Assembly: GCF_042686125.1 (NCBI RefSeq)
Contig: NZ_JBHUOV010000001.1
Location: forward strand, 1,178,001-1,242,000
Origin: Oceanihabitans iliipiscarium
GTDB lineage: Bacteria; Bacteroidota; Bacteroidia; Flavobacteriales; Flavobacteriaceae
DNA length: 64,000 nt
Reading direction: 5' to 3'
Part shown: one piece after another, positions 18,415 to 26,789 of the stretch
Position numbering within the stretch: the first letter of the stretch is position 1
Layout: every line of letters begins with the position of its first letter
Notes under the pieces: generated by a model
What the model was told of the DNA's origin: nothing
Database searches by the model: none
What the model saw: only the letters and a program-made list of their open reading frames with translations
Program-made: the position numbers and the translations under genes

Positions 18415-19716
18415 ATGCTATTAGTTTATACTCATAAAATAACACCTCGAGTAAAGTATGTTTTTAAACATATTGTAGCTAGAATACTAGGTGTACCTGT
18501 CTCATTTACTACAACTATTGAAACGTTTATTGCTCACGATAGTTTAAAAATATCGTATACAAAGCAGCCTTTAAGTCATGAGATTTTTATTCGTAGTCAT
18601 GATTTATTATTTGAGCAAGGTCTGAGTGATTTAGATATTCATGTGCATGATTGGGAAGACACTAAAGGATTCTTTCCTGCTGGCGATAAAAGTGTTTTGC
18701 AGTATGATATTTTTGCAGCTTCTTTTTATTTATTATCTAGATTTGAAGAGTATTTACCTCATGTAAAAGATGAATATGGACGCTTTACTGCAGAAGAAAG
18801 CTTAGCGTTTAAAAACGGATTTTTACAACAACCTATAGTAGATATTTGGGCATATAAATTTAAAAAAGTCCTTCAAGATCACTATCCAGGATTTACTTTT
18901 CCTAAGCGCAACTATCATGTTAAACCAGTTATAGATGTGCCTATGGCTTACGACTTTAAGCAAAAAGGAATTATGCGAAGTATAGGAGGCACACTTGGAG
19001 ATTTATTTACATTTAAATTTAAAAAATTATATCACAGATATCTTGTTTTATTTGGATTAAAAAGAGATCCTTACGATACGTTTAAATATATTTTAAACAA
19101 ACAGAAACAATCTCAATTTAAGTTCATATTTTTCTTTTTAATTGGCGATTATTCGACTTATGATAAAAACATAAATATTAATAAAGCCAGTTTTGTGTCA
19201 TTAATAAAACACGTTTCAGATTATAGCATTGTAGGCTTAAAAGCATCCTTTTTTTCTTTGACTAACTTTAAGGTTTTAAAGAAAGAAAAAGAAAAAATAG
19301 AAACTGTGATTAACACCTCATTAATCGCTTCAAGAAACTCATTTTCTAAATTAAATCTTCCAGAATCTTATAGAAATCTAGTAGAGCTTGAAATTCCTGA
19401 AGATTATACCATGGGATTTGTAAATCATATTGGTTTTAGAGCAGGAACATGTACTCCTTTTTTCTTTTATGATCTTGATTATGAAGTACAAACACCTCTA
19501 AAAGTGTTTTCTTATAATCTGCTAGATTATTCGTTACTTAAAGTCAATTCTTTATTAGATAAAAAGAAAGTGCTCCTTGAAATTATTCATCAAATTAAAA
19601 GCGTTAATGGACTTTTTGTTCCTGTTTTTCATAACTATACTTTTAGCGATATAGAACGATGGCAAGGGTTTAAAGAATTGTTTAACCTCATTATTGAATC
19701 GCCAAATGAAACTTAA
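18415..19716 (+). CDS. Polysaccharide-deacetylase-like protein, probably degenerate metal site
   Basis: Protein of 433 residues resembling the Bacteroidota polysaccharide deacetylase proteins that carry an extra N-terminal domain (about 1-160). The NodB-like region starts near residue 170. There the first metal motif reads VIDVPMAYDF, with only one acid where active enzymes have an acidic pair, and the expected HPS motif reads VGLKASF at 273-279 with Lys in place of His. Later motifs are kept better (GFRAGTCTPF near 345 and PVFHNYTFSD near 405). Catalysis is therefore uncertain. There is no signal peptide. It abuts radC and overlaps the phosphatase gene by 11 bases, so translation of the three is probably coupled. 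Confidence 0.7.
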   Translation: MLLVYTHKITPRVKYVFKHIVARILGVPVSFTTTIETFIAHDSLKISYTKQPLSHEIFIRSHDLLFEQGLSDLDIHVHDWEDTKGFFPAGDKSVLQYDIFAASFYLLSRFEEYLPHVKDEYGRFTAEESLAFKNGFLQQPIVDIWAYKFKKVLQDHYPGFTFPKRNYHVKPVIDVPMAYDFKQKGIMRSIGGTLGDLFTFKFKKLYHRYLVLFGLKRDPYDTFKYILNKQKQSQFKFIFFFLIGDYSTYDKNININKASFVSLIKHVSDYSIVGLKASFFSLTNFKVLKKEKEKIETVINTSLIASRNSFSKLNLPESYRNLVELEIPEDYTMGFVNHIGFRAGTCTPFFFYDLDYEVQTPLKVFSYNLLDYSLLKVNSLLDKKKVLLEIIHQIKSVNGLFVPVFHNYTFSDIERWQGFKELFNLIIESPNET

Positions 19717-20395
19717 TCATATCACAGATATATTTTTTGACCTTGATCATACATTATGGGATTTTGACAAAAATTCGGCATTGACTTTTGAGAAGATTTT
19801 TAAAATGAATCAAGTACAGATTTCAATAACAGACTTTTTAGCACATTACGAACCTATTAATCTTAATTATTGGAAATTATACAGAGAAGAAAGAATTGAT
19901 AAAGCCTCTTTGCGCTACGGAAGACTATTCGACACTTTTAAAGCTATTAATGTAGACATTCATGACGATTTAATCCATCAGCTTTCTGAAGATTATATTG
20001 CGCACTTAACTAGCTATAATCATTTATTCGATGGTACAATTGAAATTTTAGACTACTTAGATTCTAAATATAATTTGCATATCATCACTAATGGTTTTGA
20101 AGAAGTTCAACATGGGAAACTTAAAAAATCAAACATTCAAGCCTACTTTAAAACCGTTACTAATTCTGAAATGGTTGGTGTTAAAAAACCTAACCCTTTA
20201 ATTTTTAATCATGCTTTAAGGCTTGCTAAAGCAACTAAGGAAAATAGTATTATGATTGGAGACAATTATGAAGCAGATGTTTTAGGGGCTTTAAATATAG
20301 ACTTAGACGCGATATGTTTTAATTACCATAAAGTGAAATTAGATCAAAACATTAAAAGCATCAATCACTTATTAGAATTAAAAAATTATTTTTAA
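19706..20395 (+). CDS. yjjG: YjjG-type HAD phosphatase (noncanonical pyrimidine nucleotidase)
   Basis: Cytosolic HAD-superfamily hydrolase of 229 residues. In E. coli the relative YjjG dephosphorylates noncanonical pyrimidine nucleotides as a housecleaning enzyme. The nucleophile motif FFDLDHTLWDFDKNS has Asp12 and Asp14; motif II is ITNGFEEVQ, motif III Lys lies in VGVKKPNPLIF, and motif IV is GDNYEADVLGA. The long helical cap between about 15 and 90 fits the YjjG/YfnB branch. The ATG at 19706 is preferred to a TTG at 19694 because the family starts close to the first motif. It overlaps the deacetylase-like gene by 11 bases. Confidence 0.88.
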   Translation: MKLNHITDIFFDLDHTLWDFDKNSALTFEKIFKMNQVQISITDFLAHYEPINLNYWKLYREERIDKASLRYGRLFDTFKAINVDIHDDLIHQLSEDYIAHLTSYNHLFDGTIEILDYLDSKYNLHIITNGFEEVQHGKLKKSNIQAYFKTVTNSEMVGVKKPNPLIFNHALRLAKATKENSIMIGDNYEADVLGALNIDLDAICFNYHKVKLDQNIKSINHLLELKNYF

Positions 20396-20404
20396 TACTT
20401 AACG

Positions 20405-20412
20405 TATATTTG
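20405..20412 (+). promoter_or_regulatory. Putative -7 box for the coiled-coil protein gene
   Basis: TATATTTG matches TAnnTTTG, 19 bases before the ATG at 20431. It would separate the following gene from the radC operon. No clear -33 box. Confidence 0.4.
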
Positions 20413-20430
20413 CTCAAATAAAATCATGAT

Positions 20431-21270
20431 ATGTTTAAAAAAGTAACTTCCATAATCGTTTTAATTTTCATCACGTACACTTCATTTTCACAAAATAATG
20501 TCAATGACTACAAGTACGTTATTGTTCCAAATACATTTGAGTTTTTAAAAGAAGCCGATAAATACAGATTAAACACTTTAACGAAACTACTTTTTGAAAA
20601 ATATGGGTTTATAGCACTAAAAGAAGATGAAACCTTACCAGATGATATTATCTCTAATTCATGCTTGGCTTTAAAGTCTGATGTACTAAAAGAGAGTGGT
20701 GTGTTTAACACCAAACTTAAGGTCCAGCTTAAAAACTGTAAAGGCGATATTATTTTCACATCACAATTAGGACAATCAAGAGAAAAAAAATATCAGGTGG
20801 CTTATACACTAGCCTTAAGAGAAGCTTTTAACTCCTTTGAAGTACTTAATTACTCCTATAAAGAAAACCCAGCAATATTGGCTTATGGCGCTTCAAATAC
20901 CCAAGCGAATAATGATGAAATCGAAAAGTTAAAAGAAGAGATTTCACAATTAAAAGAAGAAAAAGAAAAGGCAACAACAGAAGTCAAAGTTTTACCAAAA
21001 GAAGACGTGCATGAACCTGTAGAAGTTGCTGTGACGACTTCAGAAATAGATGATACTCCAAGCATATTATATGCACAAGAAATTACAAATGGTTTTCAAT
21101 TGGTTGATAGAACGCCCAAAGTGATTTATAGAATTAAAAAAACAGGAATGAATAATGTTTTTCTAGTAGAAGGGAAACAAGCTATTATTTATCAGTTAGA
21201 TGCGAATTGGATTTTAGAATATTATGAAAATCAAAAACTAAAAACCAAAATGTTAAATATTAAATTCTAA
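20431..21270 (+). CDS. Exported protein of unknown function with coiled coil
   Basis: Conserved-looking flavobacterial protein of 279 residues; I recognise no catalytic domain. A signal peptide (MFKKVTSIIVLIFITYTSFSQ) is followed by an alpha/beta domain to about 155, beginning YKYVIVPNTFEFLKEADKYR. A short charged coiled coil comes next at 167-190 (DEIEKLKEEISQLKEEKEK), then a linker and a C-terminal beta domain of about 65 residues with VDRTPKVIYRIKKTG. Probably periplasmic. It converges on rarA with a 4-base overlap. Confidence 0.72.
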   Translation: MFKKVTSIIVLIFITYTSFSQNNVNDYKYVIVPNTFEFLKEADKYRLNTLTKLLFEKYGFIALKEDETLPDDIISNSCLALKSDVLKESGVFNTKLKVQLKNCKGDIIFTSQLGQSREKKYQVAYTLALREAFNSFEVLNYSYKENPAILAYGASNTQANNDEIEKLKEEISQLKEEKEKATTEVKVLPKEDVHEPVEVAVTTSEIDDTPSILYAQEITNGFQLVDRTPKVIYRIKKTGMNNVFLVEGKQAIIYQLDANWILEYYENQKLKTKMLNIKF

Positions 21271-22544
21271 TACTCATATTTATCTTTCCAGCGTTGTTTT
21301 AAAAACTCACGTTGTGCATGTTCTCTTGTATTATTTCCTGGGTCGTAAAGTTTGGTGTTTTTAATACTGTCTGGTAAGAATTCTTGCTCGGCAAAATTAT
21401 TATCGTAGTTATGAGCATATTTGTAGTGGTCTCCATAACCTAACTCTTTCATTAGTTTTGTTGGTGCATTTCTTATTTCTAAAGGCACACTTAAGTCACC
21501 AGTATCTTTAACAAGTTGTTGTGCTTTACCAATAGCTTTATATGCGGCATTACTTTTAGGAGAGCAAGCTAAATATGTGGCACACTGACTTAAAATAATT
21601 CTCGATTCCGGATAACCAATAGTAGATACTGCTTGAAAAGTATTATTAGCAATAACCAATGCTGTAGGGTTGGCATTACCAATATCTTCACTTGCAGAAA
21701 TTAATAATCGACGCGCAATAAATTTTACATCTTCACCACCTTCAATCATTCTTGCTAACCAATATACTGCTGCATTAGGATCACTACCACGAATAGATTT
21801 TATAAACGCCGAAATAATATCATAATGCTGTTCACCAGTTTTGTCATAACGAACCGTATTGTTTTGCACTTTCTCTAAAACACGTTCATTGGTAATAATA
21901 ATCTCATTGCTATCTTCAGCATTGACAATTAACTCAAAAATATTCAACAGTTTTCTAGCATCACCTCCAGAAAGCTTCATTATAGCCTCGGTTTCTTCGA
22001 GTTTTATATTTTTTTTAGACAAATACTCATCTTCATTAATTGCACGCTTTAAAAGCTGCTCTAAATCGTTTTTATTAAAGGCATTTAAAATATAGACTTG
22101 ACAACGCGACAAAAGTGCAGAAATCACTTCAAAACTCGGATTTTCAGTAGTGGCTCCAATTAAAGTAACCCAACCTTTCTCTACAGCTTGTAATAGCGAA
22201 TCTTGTTGCGATTTGCTAAATCTATGAATTTCATCAATAAACAAAATAGGATTTTTAGTCGTAAATAATCCACCACTTTGTTTGGCTTTTTCAATAACCT
22301 CACGTACATCCTTCACACCAGAATTTATAGCGCTTAATGTATAAAATGGCCTGCCAGATTCATTAGCTATAATATTGGCAAGTGTAGTTTTACCAATTCC
22401 AGGAGGTCCCCAAAGTATCATAGAAGGTATTAATCCTTGCTTAATCTGTTGGGTTAAAGCACCATGCTCACCAACCAAATGCGATTGGCTAATATAATCG
22501 TCTAAAGACTTTGGGCGTAAGCGTTCTGCTAATGGTGCATTCAT
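21267..22544 (-). CDS. rarA: Replication-associated recombination protein RarA
   Basis: Cytosolic AAA+ ATPase of 425 residues (also called MgsA) that acts at stalled replication forks with SSB. The N terminus MNAPLAERLRPKSLDDYISQ is typical. Walker A GPPGIGKT is at 46-53, Walker B LFIDEIH at 101-107, and sensor 1 is IGATTENPSF. The helical C-terminal region with IEGGEDVKFIARRL and ASEDIGNANP carries the tetramerisation part. Length agrees with the family. The start lies 199 bases from the divergent rhomboid gene, with a structured repeat in between. Confidence 0.95.
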   Translation of the reverse strand: MNAPLAERLRPKSLDDYISQSHLVGEHGALTQQIKQGLIPSMILWGPPGIGKTTLANIIANESGRPFYTLSAINSGVKDVREVIEKAKQSGGLFTTKNPILFIDEIHRFSKSQQDSLLQAVEKGWVTLIGATTENPSFEVISALLSRCQVYILNAFNKNDLEQLLKRAINEDEYLSKKNIKLEETEAIMKLSGGDARKLLNIFELIVNAEDSNEIIITNERVLEKVQNNTVRYDKTGEQHYDIISAFIKSIRGSDPNAAVYWLARMIEGGEDVKFIARRLLISASEDIGNANPTALVIANNTFQAVSTIGYPESRIILSQCATYLACSPKSNAAYKAIGKAQQLVKDTGDLSVPLEIRNAPTKLMKELGYGDHYKYAHNYDNNFAEQEFLPDSIKNTKLYDPGNNTREHAQREFLKQRWKDKYEY

Positions 22545-22575
22545 AAATGTAAAATTACTTTATTTTTTATGTTAT

Positions 22576-22677
22576 GGCGTGCCTTTTTTATGAGAATTTA
22601 TAAAAAAGTCGTGCTTTCACTACTCAATCTTTTTGTTGTACAAAAAGGATTTCAAACAAACGTTCAATCACTCACGC
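22576..22677 (+). repeat. Structured intergenic repeat, copy B (upstream of rhomboid gene)
   Basis: Closing stem GCGTG (22577-22581) pairs with CACGC (22673-22677). Second arm: CTTTTTTAT (22583-22591) pairs perfectly with ATAAAAAAG (22600-22608). Third arm: AT plus CTTTTTGT (22627-22636) pairs with ACAAAAAG, a bulged G (22648) and AT. GCTTTCACTACTC (22613-22625) is shared with copy A, and TTCAATCACT precedes the closing strand. It lies between divergent rarA and the rhomboid gene. Confidence 0.8.
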
Positions 22678-22743
22678 AAGCTAACGCTGACAATTTAGCA
22701 CCTACCAAACAATTGGACACTTATTTGCTATATTTAAGTATAT

Positions 22744-23466
22744 ATGCAAGAACAATTTAAATTTTCAACAGGAGTAATTGCTTATCCAATAGCATTTGTA
22801 ATGTTATTATGGATTATCTTTTGGTTTGAAATACGATTTAATGTCAATCTTAATAAGCATGGCATTTATCCCAAAACGTTATCAGGATTGCAAGGTGTAG
22901 TGTTTAGTCCCTTTATACATTCAGGAATAAAACATTTGTATTCTAATACCATTCCTTTATTTGTATTATCTACAGCACTTTTTTATTTCTACCGTCCAAT
23001 AGCCTGGAAAGTTTTAGGCTATGGTATCTTGTTGTCTGGTTTGCTAACCTGGAGTATCGGACGACCTTCTTATCATATAGGAGCAAGCGGACTTATTTAC
23101 GTATTGGTGAGTTTTACTTTCTTTAAAGGTATTTTTGCCAAACATTATAGATTGATAGCTTTGTCATTATTAGTTATATTTCTTTATGGTAGTATGGTTT
23201 GGCACATTCTACCAATACAAGAAGGAATTTCTTGGGAAGGTCACCTTTCTGGATTATTAACAGGATTATTGTTTGCCTTAATTTTTAGAAAAGAAATAGC
23301 AAAGCCTAAAAAGTATGTCTGGGAACAAGAAGACTATAATGAAGATAATGATGCTTTCTTAAAACATTTTGACGAAAACGGTAATTTTATAGAACATATA
23401 GAACCAAAAATAGAAGAGGAGCAGACTCCAACAATAAAATATACCTTTAAAGAAAATAAAGATTAA
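22744..23466 (+). CDS. Rhomboid family intramembrane serine protease
   Basis: Inner-membrane serine protease of 240 residues with six predicted transmembrane helices. The oxyanion Asn is in HLYSNTIP (Asn68), the catalytic Ser in GASG (Ser115) and the catalytic His in EGHLSG (His167), so the active site is intact. A soluble acidic tail of about 55 residues follows the last helix (KPKKYVWEQEDYNEDND). Substrate unknown. It is preceded by structured repeat copy B, whose end lies 66 bases upstream, and converges on rlmB with a 4-base overlap. Confidence 0.92.
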   Translation: MQEQFKFSTGVIAYPIAFVMLLWIIFWFEIRFNVNLNKHGIYPKTLSGLQGVVFSPFIHSGIKHLYSNTIPLFVLSTALFYFYRPIAWKVLGYGILLSGLLTWSIGRPSYHIGASGLIYVLVSFTFFKGIFAKHYRLIALSLLVIFLYGSMVWHILPIQEGISWEGHLSGLLTGLLFALIFRKEIAKPKKYVWEQEDYNEDNDAFLKHFDENGNFIEHIEPKIEEEQTPTIKYTFKENKD

Positions 23467-24197
23467 CGACGTTGTCTTATTGCTTCATATAAAAAAGCGC
23501 CACAGGCTACAGATACATTTAAGGATTCTATATCGCCAAGTAAAGGAAGTTTCGCTTTAGCATCAACTAATTTTAAAACCGAAGGATTTATACCACGACC
23601 TTCACTTCCCATAATAATAGCACAAGGTTCTGCAAAAGAGACATCATAAATAGTATCTTCCGTTTTTTCAGTGGCCGCAATAACTTTTATACCTGAAGCT
23701 TGTAAATGAAACATAGCATCTTTAATATGATCTACTTTACAAATTGGGACTTTAAACACCGCACCAGCACTTGTTTTAATCGTATCACCATTTACTGGAG
23801 CACTTCCACTTTTCTGAATAATAATTCCGTCAACACCAGTACATTCTGCAGTTCTAATTATAGCACCAAAATTGCGAACATCACTAAGTTGATCAAGTAA
23901 TAAAAATAGTGGTGTTTTATTAGACTCTAATACACGTTCTACTAATACTTCTAAATCATGAAAGTTAACAGGAGATATTTGAGCAACAACACCTTGATGA
24001 TTATTTTTAGTAAGTCTGTTAAGCTTTTCAATAGGAACATAAGAGGTATTTATACGTTCCTTTCTTAGAACAGTTTCTAATTCTTGAGACAACTCACCTC
24101 TTAATCCTTTTTGAACAAAAACTTTATCAATGGCCTTTTTAGCATTAATAGCTTCTATTACTGCACGAATGCCAAATATTTGAGTACTGTTTTCCAT
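23463..24197 (-). CDS. rlmB: 23S rRNA (guanosine-2'-O-)-methyltransferase RlmB
   Basis: SPOUT-class methyltransferase of 244 residues that methylates the ribose of G2251 (E. coli numbering) in the ribosomal P-loop, using S-adenosylmethionine. The N-terminal substrate-binding domain starts IFGIRAVIEAI. The knotted domain has motif 1 SDVRNFGAIIRTAE, motif 2 IIMGSEGRGI and motif 3 LPLLGDIESLNVSVA. The ATG at 24197 is chosen because an upstream in-frame start at 24227 would fall inside the terminator of the preceding gene. The G2251 specificity is inferred by family; a close TrmH-like paralogue is possible but less likely. Confidence 0.92.
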   Translation of the reverse strand: MENSTQIFGIRAVIEAINAKKAIDKVFVQKGLRGELSQELETVLRKERINTSYVPIEKLNRLTKNNHQGVVAQISPVNFHDLEVLVERVLESNKTPLFLLLDQLSDVRNFGAIIRTAECTGVDGIIIQKSGSAPVNGDTIKTSAGAVFKVPICKVDHIKDAMFHLQASGIKVIAATEKTEDTIYDVSFAEPCAIIMGSEGRGINPSVLKLVDAKAKLPLLGDIESLNVSVACGAFLYEAIRQRR

Positions 24198-24214
24198 TGG
24201 CACAAATGTATAAA

Positions 24215-24240
24215 AAAACCACTTCAATTGAAGTGGTTTT
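24215..24240 (-). terminator. Intrinsic terminator after the arylsulfotransferase-like gene
   Basis: A perfect 26-base palindrome whose arms begin AAAACCACTTC, followed on the minus strand by a run of T. It lies 18 bases past the stop at 24259 and before rlmB. Confidence 0.88.
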
Positions 24241-24258
24241 CTTGAACTTAAAACAGAA

Positions 24259-25878
24259 TTAGTTTTTAATTATTTTTTTAGTTATCGAATGGTTACCAGA
24301 AATGATTCTAGTTAAATACAAGCCATTTGATAAATGACTAATATCTATTTGTTTATTAGCCTTTACACTTAAAACAAGGTGACCAACAAGATCATATAAT
24401 TCAATTTTATCGATTGTATTGTTGGTTTTAATATTTAAAATGTGAGAAGAAGGATTTGGGTGAATTATTAATTCATCAAATACAAATTCAGGAGTGCTTA
24501 AAATTGTACATTCACTTAAGTCAGGGTTTAATTCTATAGGATCTCCAGGTGTTAGATCACGTCCGAAAAATGCGGGATAATCTTCAGAAAATTTTTTAGC
24601 TCTAAATGTTAAATTCGCAGTAGGAGTATCTCCTTGTGTTAGAATACCACTTGCGGCATCAGGATTCACGTATTCCCAAACAATTGTATTATTAGTGTCA
24701 ATTTCAAAAAAATAGCCAGAATCACCATCACAAATTAAAGTATTTCCGTTTGGTAAACGTTCACCACTAGATAGAATAGATGAAAATAAATCCGTAGGTT
24801 CAGGATCGGTATAAATCCATTCAGCAGCGGTAGGACCATAGCCAGTGGTTTCATCATAAATGTAGACTCCAGGCGCACTAACAGGAGGATTTATAATATC
24901 AACCGAGGAGTAAGCTCTTGAATTTCCATTATTAAAAAGTATTATTTTTCCTGCATCAGTAAACCCATCAGGTATCCAATGTGGGTAATGTTGGCTAAAG
25001 AGTGTTCTGTCTGTACTCGTTCCTTTACCATAAGCTTCTGGGTTGCCCCAACGGTAAAGGAAGTCACCACCTTTACCATAAATGCCACCAGAATTTGTAG
25101 CCGCTTGTTCAGTAGTCGTAGAGTGATCTATAATGTAAATCTCACTTAATATACGACTGCTAAGTACAATTTGATCTAGGGTTTCATTATACTGTATTGA
25201 ATTAATGTGTAGCCAATTTGCTATAGGGTTTGCGTCATTCAGGTAGTTTATATCTAAAAGCTGAGGGTTTTCTGCAACAACACCAAAGTTATCTTTAGAA
25301 GCATCAATATCTTGAATAAGGTGATTTTTAATGTTCCATTCCCAAACCACATTAGCTTGATTCATTCCAACAGGTTCTAATTCAAGTATTTGCTCATTAA
25401 AAAGTTTTCCTTCCGAAAGCATAAAAGGATCTCGACCCGCTTGAATGGCTTCAGCCTCAGTCATGGTTGACACAGCTAGCATTAAAATATTTCCATTAGG
25501 CAATGGAAATATGTCATGATGTTGAGATACTGTTGCTGAAGAGTAAGTATACTCCCATAATAATGTATTATTCCAATCAAATAATTCAATTTTACCACCT
25601 ACACCACCAAAGGTGATATCAGAATTCGAAATCTTGCCTGTTCTTAATAGATTACCGTTTTCTAGAAGATAAGCAGAAGCAGCTGGCGTATATGTACTAG
25701 TCCATTGGTGTATGACTTCACCACAGTTATTGATAAGATAGGTTTCAGTTGAATTTGCTGGATATAGTAGGGTATAACCATTATAAGAACCAGAATCATT
25801 ACGTATTGTTCCAACTGTATTTTGACTTAGCAATGTTAAGCAAAAGAAAAAGTTAAGTAATAATAATAGTTTTTTCAT
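24259..25878 (-). CDS. Secreted arylsulfotransferase-like protein with T9SS domain
   Basis: Predicted secreted protein of 539 residues related to the arylsulfotransferase (ASST) beta-propeller family. A signal peptide (MKKLLLLLNFFFCLTLLSQ) leads. Propeller-like repeats follow, with ETYLINNCGEVIHQW, then SQHHDIFPLPNGNILML, WLHINSIQYNE, and GERLPNGNTLICDGDSGYFFEI; the HHD and WLH histidines sit where ASST proteins keep catalytic or structural His. The last 75 residues are a type A sorting domain (IIHPNPSS to KKIIKN). True sulfotransfer is unproven, since many homologues are only propellers. It lies downstream of the SusCD locus, with a terminator on each side of the gene. Confidence 0.75.
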   Translation of the reverse strand: MKKLLLLLNFFFCLTLLSQNTVGTIRNDSGSYNGYTLLYPANSTETYLINNCGEVIHQWTSTYTPAASAYLLENGNLLRTGKISNSDITFGGVGGKIELFDWNNTLLWEYTYSSATVSQHHDIFPLPNGNILMLAVSTMTEAEAIQAGRDPFMLSEGKLFNEQILELEPVGMNQANVVWEWNIKNHLIQDIDASKDNFGVVAENPQLLDINYLNDANPIANWLHINSIQYNETLDQIVLSSRILSEIYIIDHSTTTEQAATNSGGIYGKGGDFLYRWGNPEAYGKGTSTDRTLFSQHYPHWIPDGFTDAGKIILFNNGNSRAYSSVDIINPPVSAPGVYIYDETTGYGPTAAEWIYTDPEPTDLFSSILSSGERLPNGNTLICDGDSGYFFEIDTNNTIVWEYVNPDAASGILTQGDTPTANLTFRAKKFSEDYPAFFGRDLTPGDPIELNPDLSECTILSTPEFVFDELIIHPNPSSHILNIKTNNTIDKIELYDLVGHLVLSVKANKQIDISHLSNGLYLTRIISGNHSITKKIIKN

Positions 25879-25893
25879 ATGAGTATAAATAAA

Positions 25894-25919
25894 AAAACCA
25901 CCTCTATAGAGGTGGTTTT
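25894..25919 (-). terminator. Intrinsic terminator after the SusCD-associated lipoprotein genes
   Basis: A perfect 26-base palindrome with arms beginning AAAACCACCTC, followed on the minus strand by T residues. It closes the susC-susD-lipoprotein operon 16 bases after the last stop codon. Confidence 0.88.
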
Positions 25920-25935
25920 AAATATATTAACGATA

Positions 25936-26763
25936 CTAGTTACAGCCGTTAGCTCCACTAGTAACATTTCCTTCAGTAGGAACTGGTCCATCAGAATATA
26001 CAGTTCCATCAGCAGCAGTGATAACATAAGTGTTTTCACTCTCCCAACCTGGAGCATCACCAGTTCCTCCACCAGATACATAATCTATAGAGAAAGGAAC
26101 ATCCTTTTGAACTAGTACATCTATTGTTTGTGTTTCAGATACACCTAAAACACCATCAAGATCTTCATTGAAATAGTCTGTAGTTACACCATCAACAGTT
26201 AATGATAAGTAACCACCGTTCCAGCCATCTCCGTATGCATCTGTCATTTCAAAAGTCCAGATACAGTATTCGAAATCTTCTAGAGTTATATCAATAGAAA
26301 CTTGAGCTGGACTAGTAAGAACTGTTCTATTTGCCGCAGCGCTAATATTTACAGTAACACTCTCAGCACCTTCAGTTTGATCTAAGTCTAAGATTGCTTG
26401 TACAGGAATATCAAAAGAAGTTACTCCAGCATCTACTCTCATTTCAAAACCATCACCAATATTTCCAGTATCAGGTCTTAAGTCATGAGTACCTGCAATA
26501 AAGTCATCATCTTCAGTCGCTGAACCACCTTCTACAGTTTGTATTTTAAAGTAAGATACTTTAGTGGTTGCACGATCTAGTGTGAAAGGAATTACACCAG
26601 TTTGTCCTTCAGCCACTACTAAACTATTAATAGTTGTTGTAGCGATTGGCTTTTGGTTAGAAGGATCTTGACCAGGAGTGTCATCATCATTACATGAAAC
26701 AAACACCATACCTACTAACAATAAAGCAAAAGTTTTTAATTTTAAGTTATATATTATTTTCAT
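25936..26763 (-). CDS. Surface lipoprotein, last gene of SusCD operon
   Basis: Predicted lipoprotein of 275 residues. The signal peptide has lipobox VSC with Cys at about 24, followed by NDDDTPGQDP, an acidic stretch matching the lipoprotein surface-export signal known in Bacteroidota. A Calx-beta-like domain follows (VVAEGQTGVIPFTLDRAT, then GGSATEDDDFIAGT). A second beta domain has DAYGDGWNGGYLSL, a motif seen in several secreted flavobacterial proteins. By position it is an accessory ligand-binding protein of the SusC/SusD transporter, in the place of SusE/SusF, though it is not clearly homologous to them. Confidence 0.75.
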   Translation of the reverse strand: MKIIYNLKLKTFALLLVGMVFVSCNDDDTPGQDPSNQKPIATTTINSLVVAEGQTGVIPFTLDRATTKVSYFKIQTVEGGSATEDDDFIAGTHDLRPDTGNIGDGFEMRVDAGVTSFDIPVQAILDLDQTEGAESVTVNISAAANRTVLTSPAQVSIDITLEDFEYCIWTFEMTDAYGDGWNGGYLSLTVDGVTTDYFNEDLDGVLGVSETQTIDVLVQKDVPFSIDYVSGGGTGDAPGWESENTYVITAADGTVYSDGPVPTEGNVTSGANGCN

Positions 26764-26789
26764 TTTATTTTATTTAAAGTTAATTTAAA

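Noticed and set aside
22569..22760. Open frame of 63 codons before the rhomboid gene
   Set aside because: It runs through structured repeat copy B, has no protein-like conservation pattern and overlaps the rhomboid start; an accident of the repeat.
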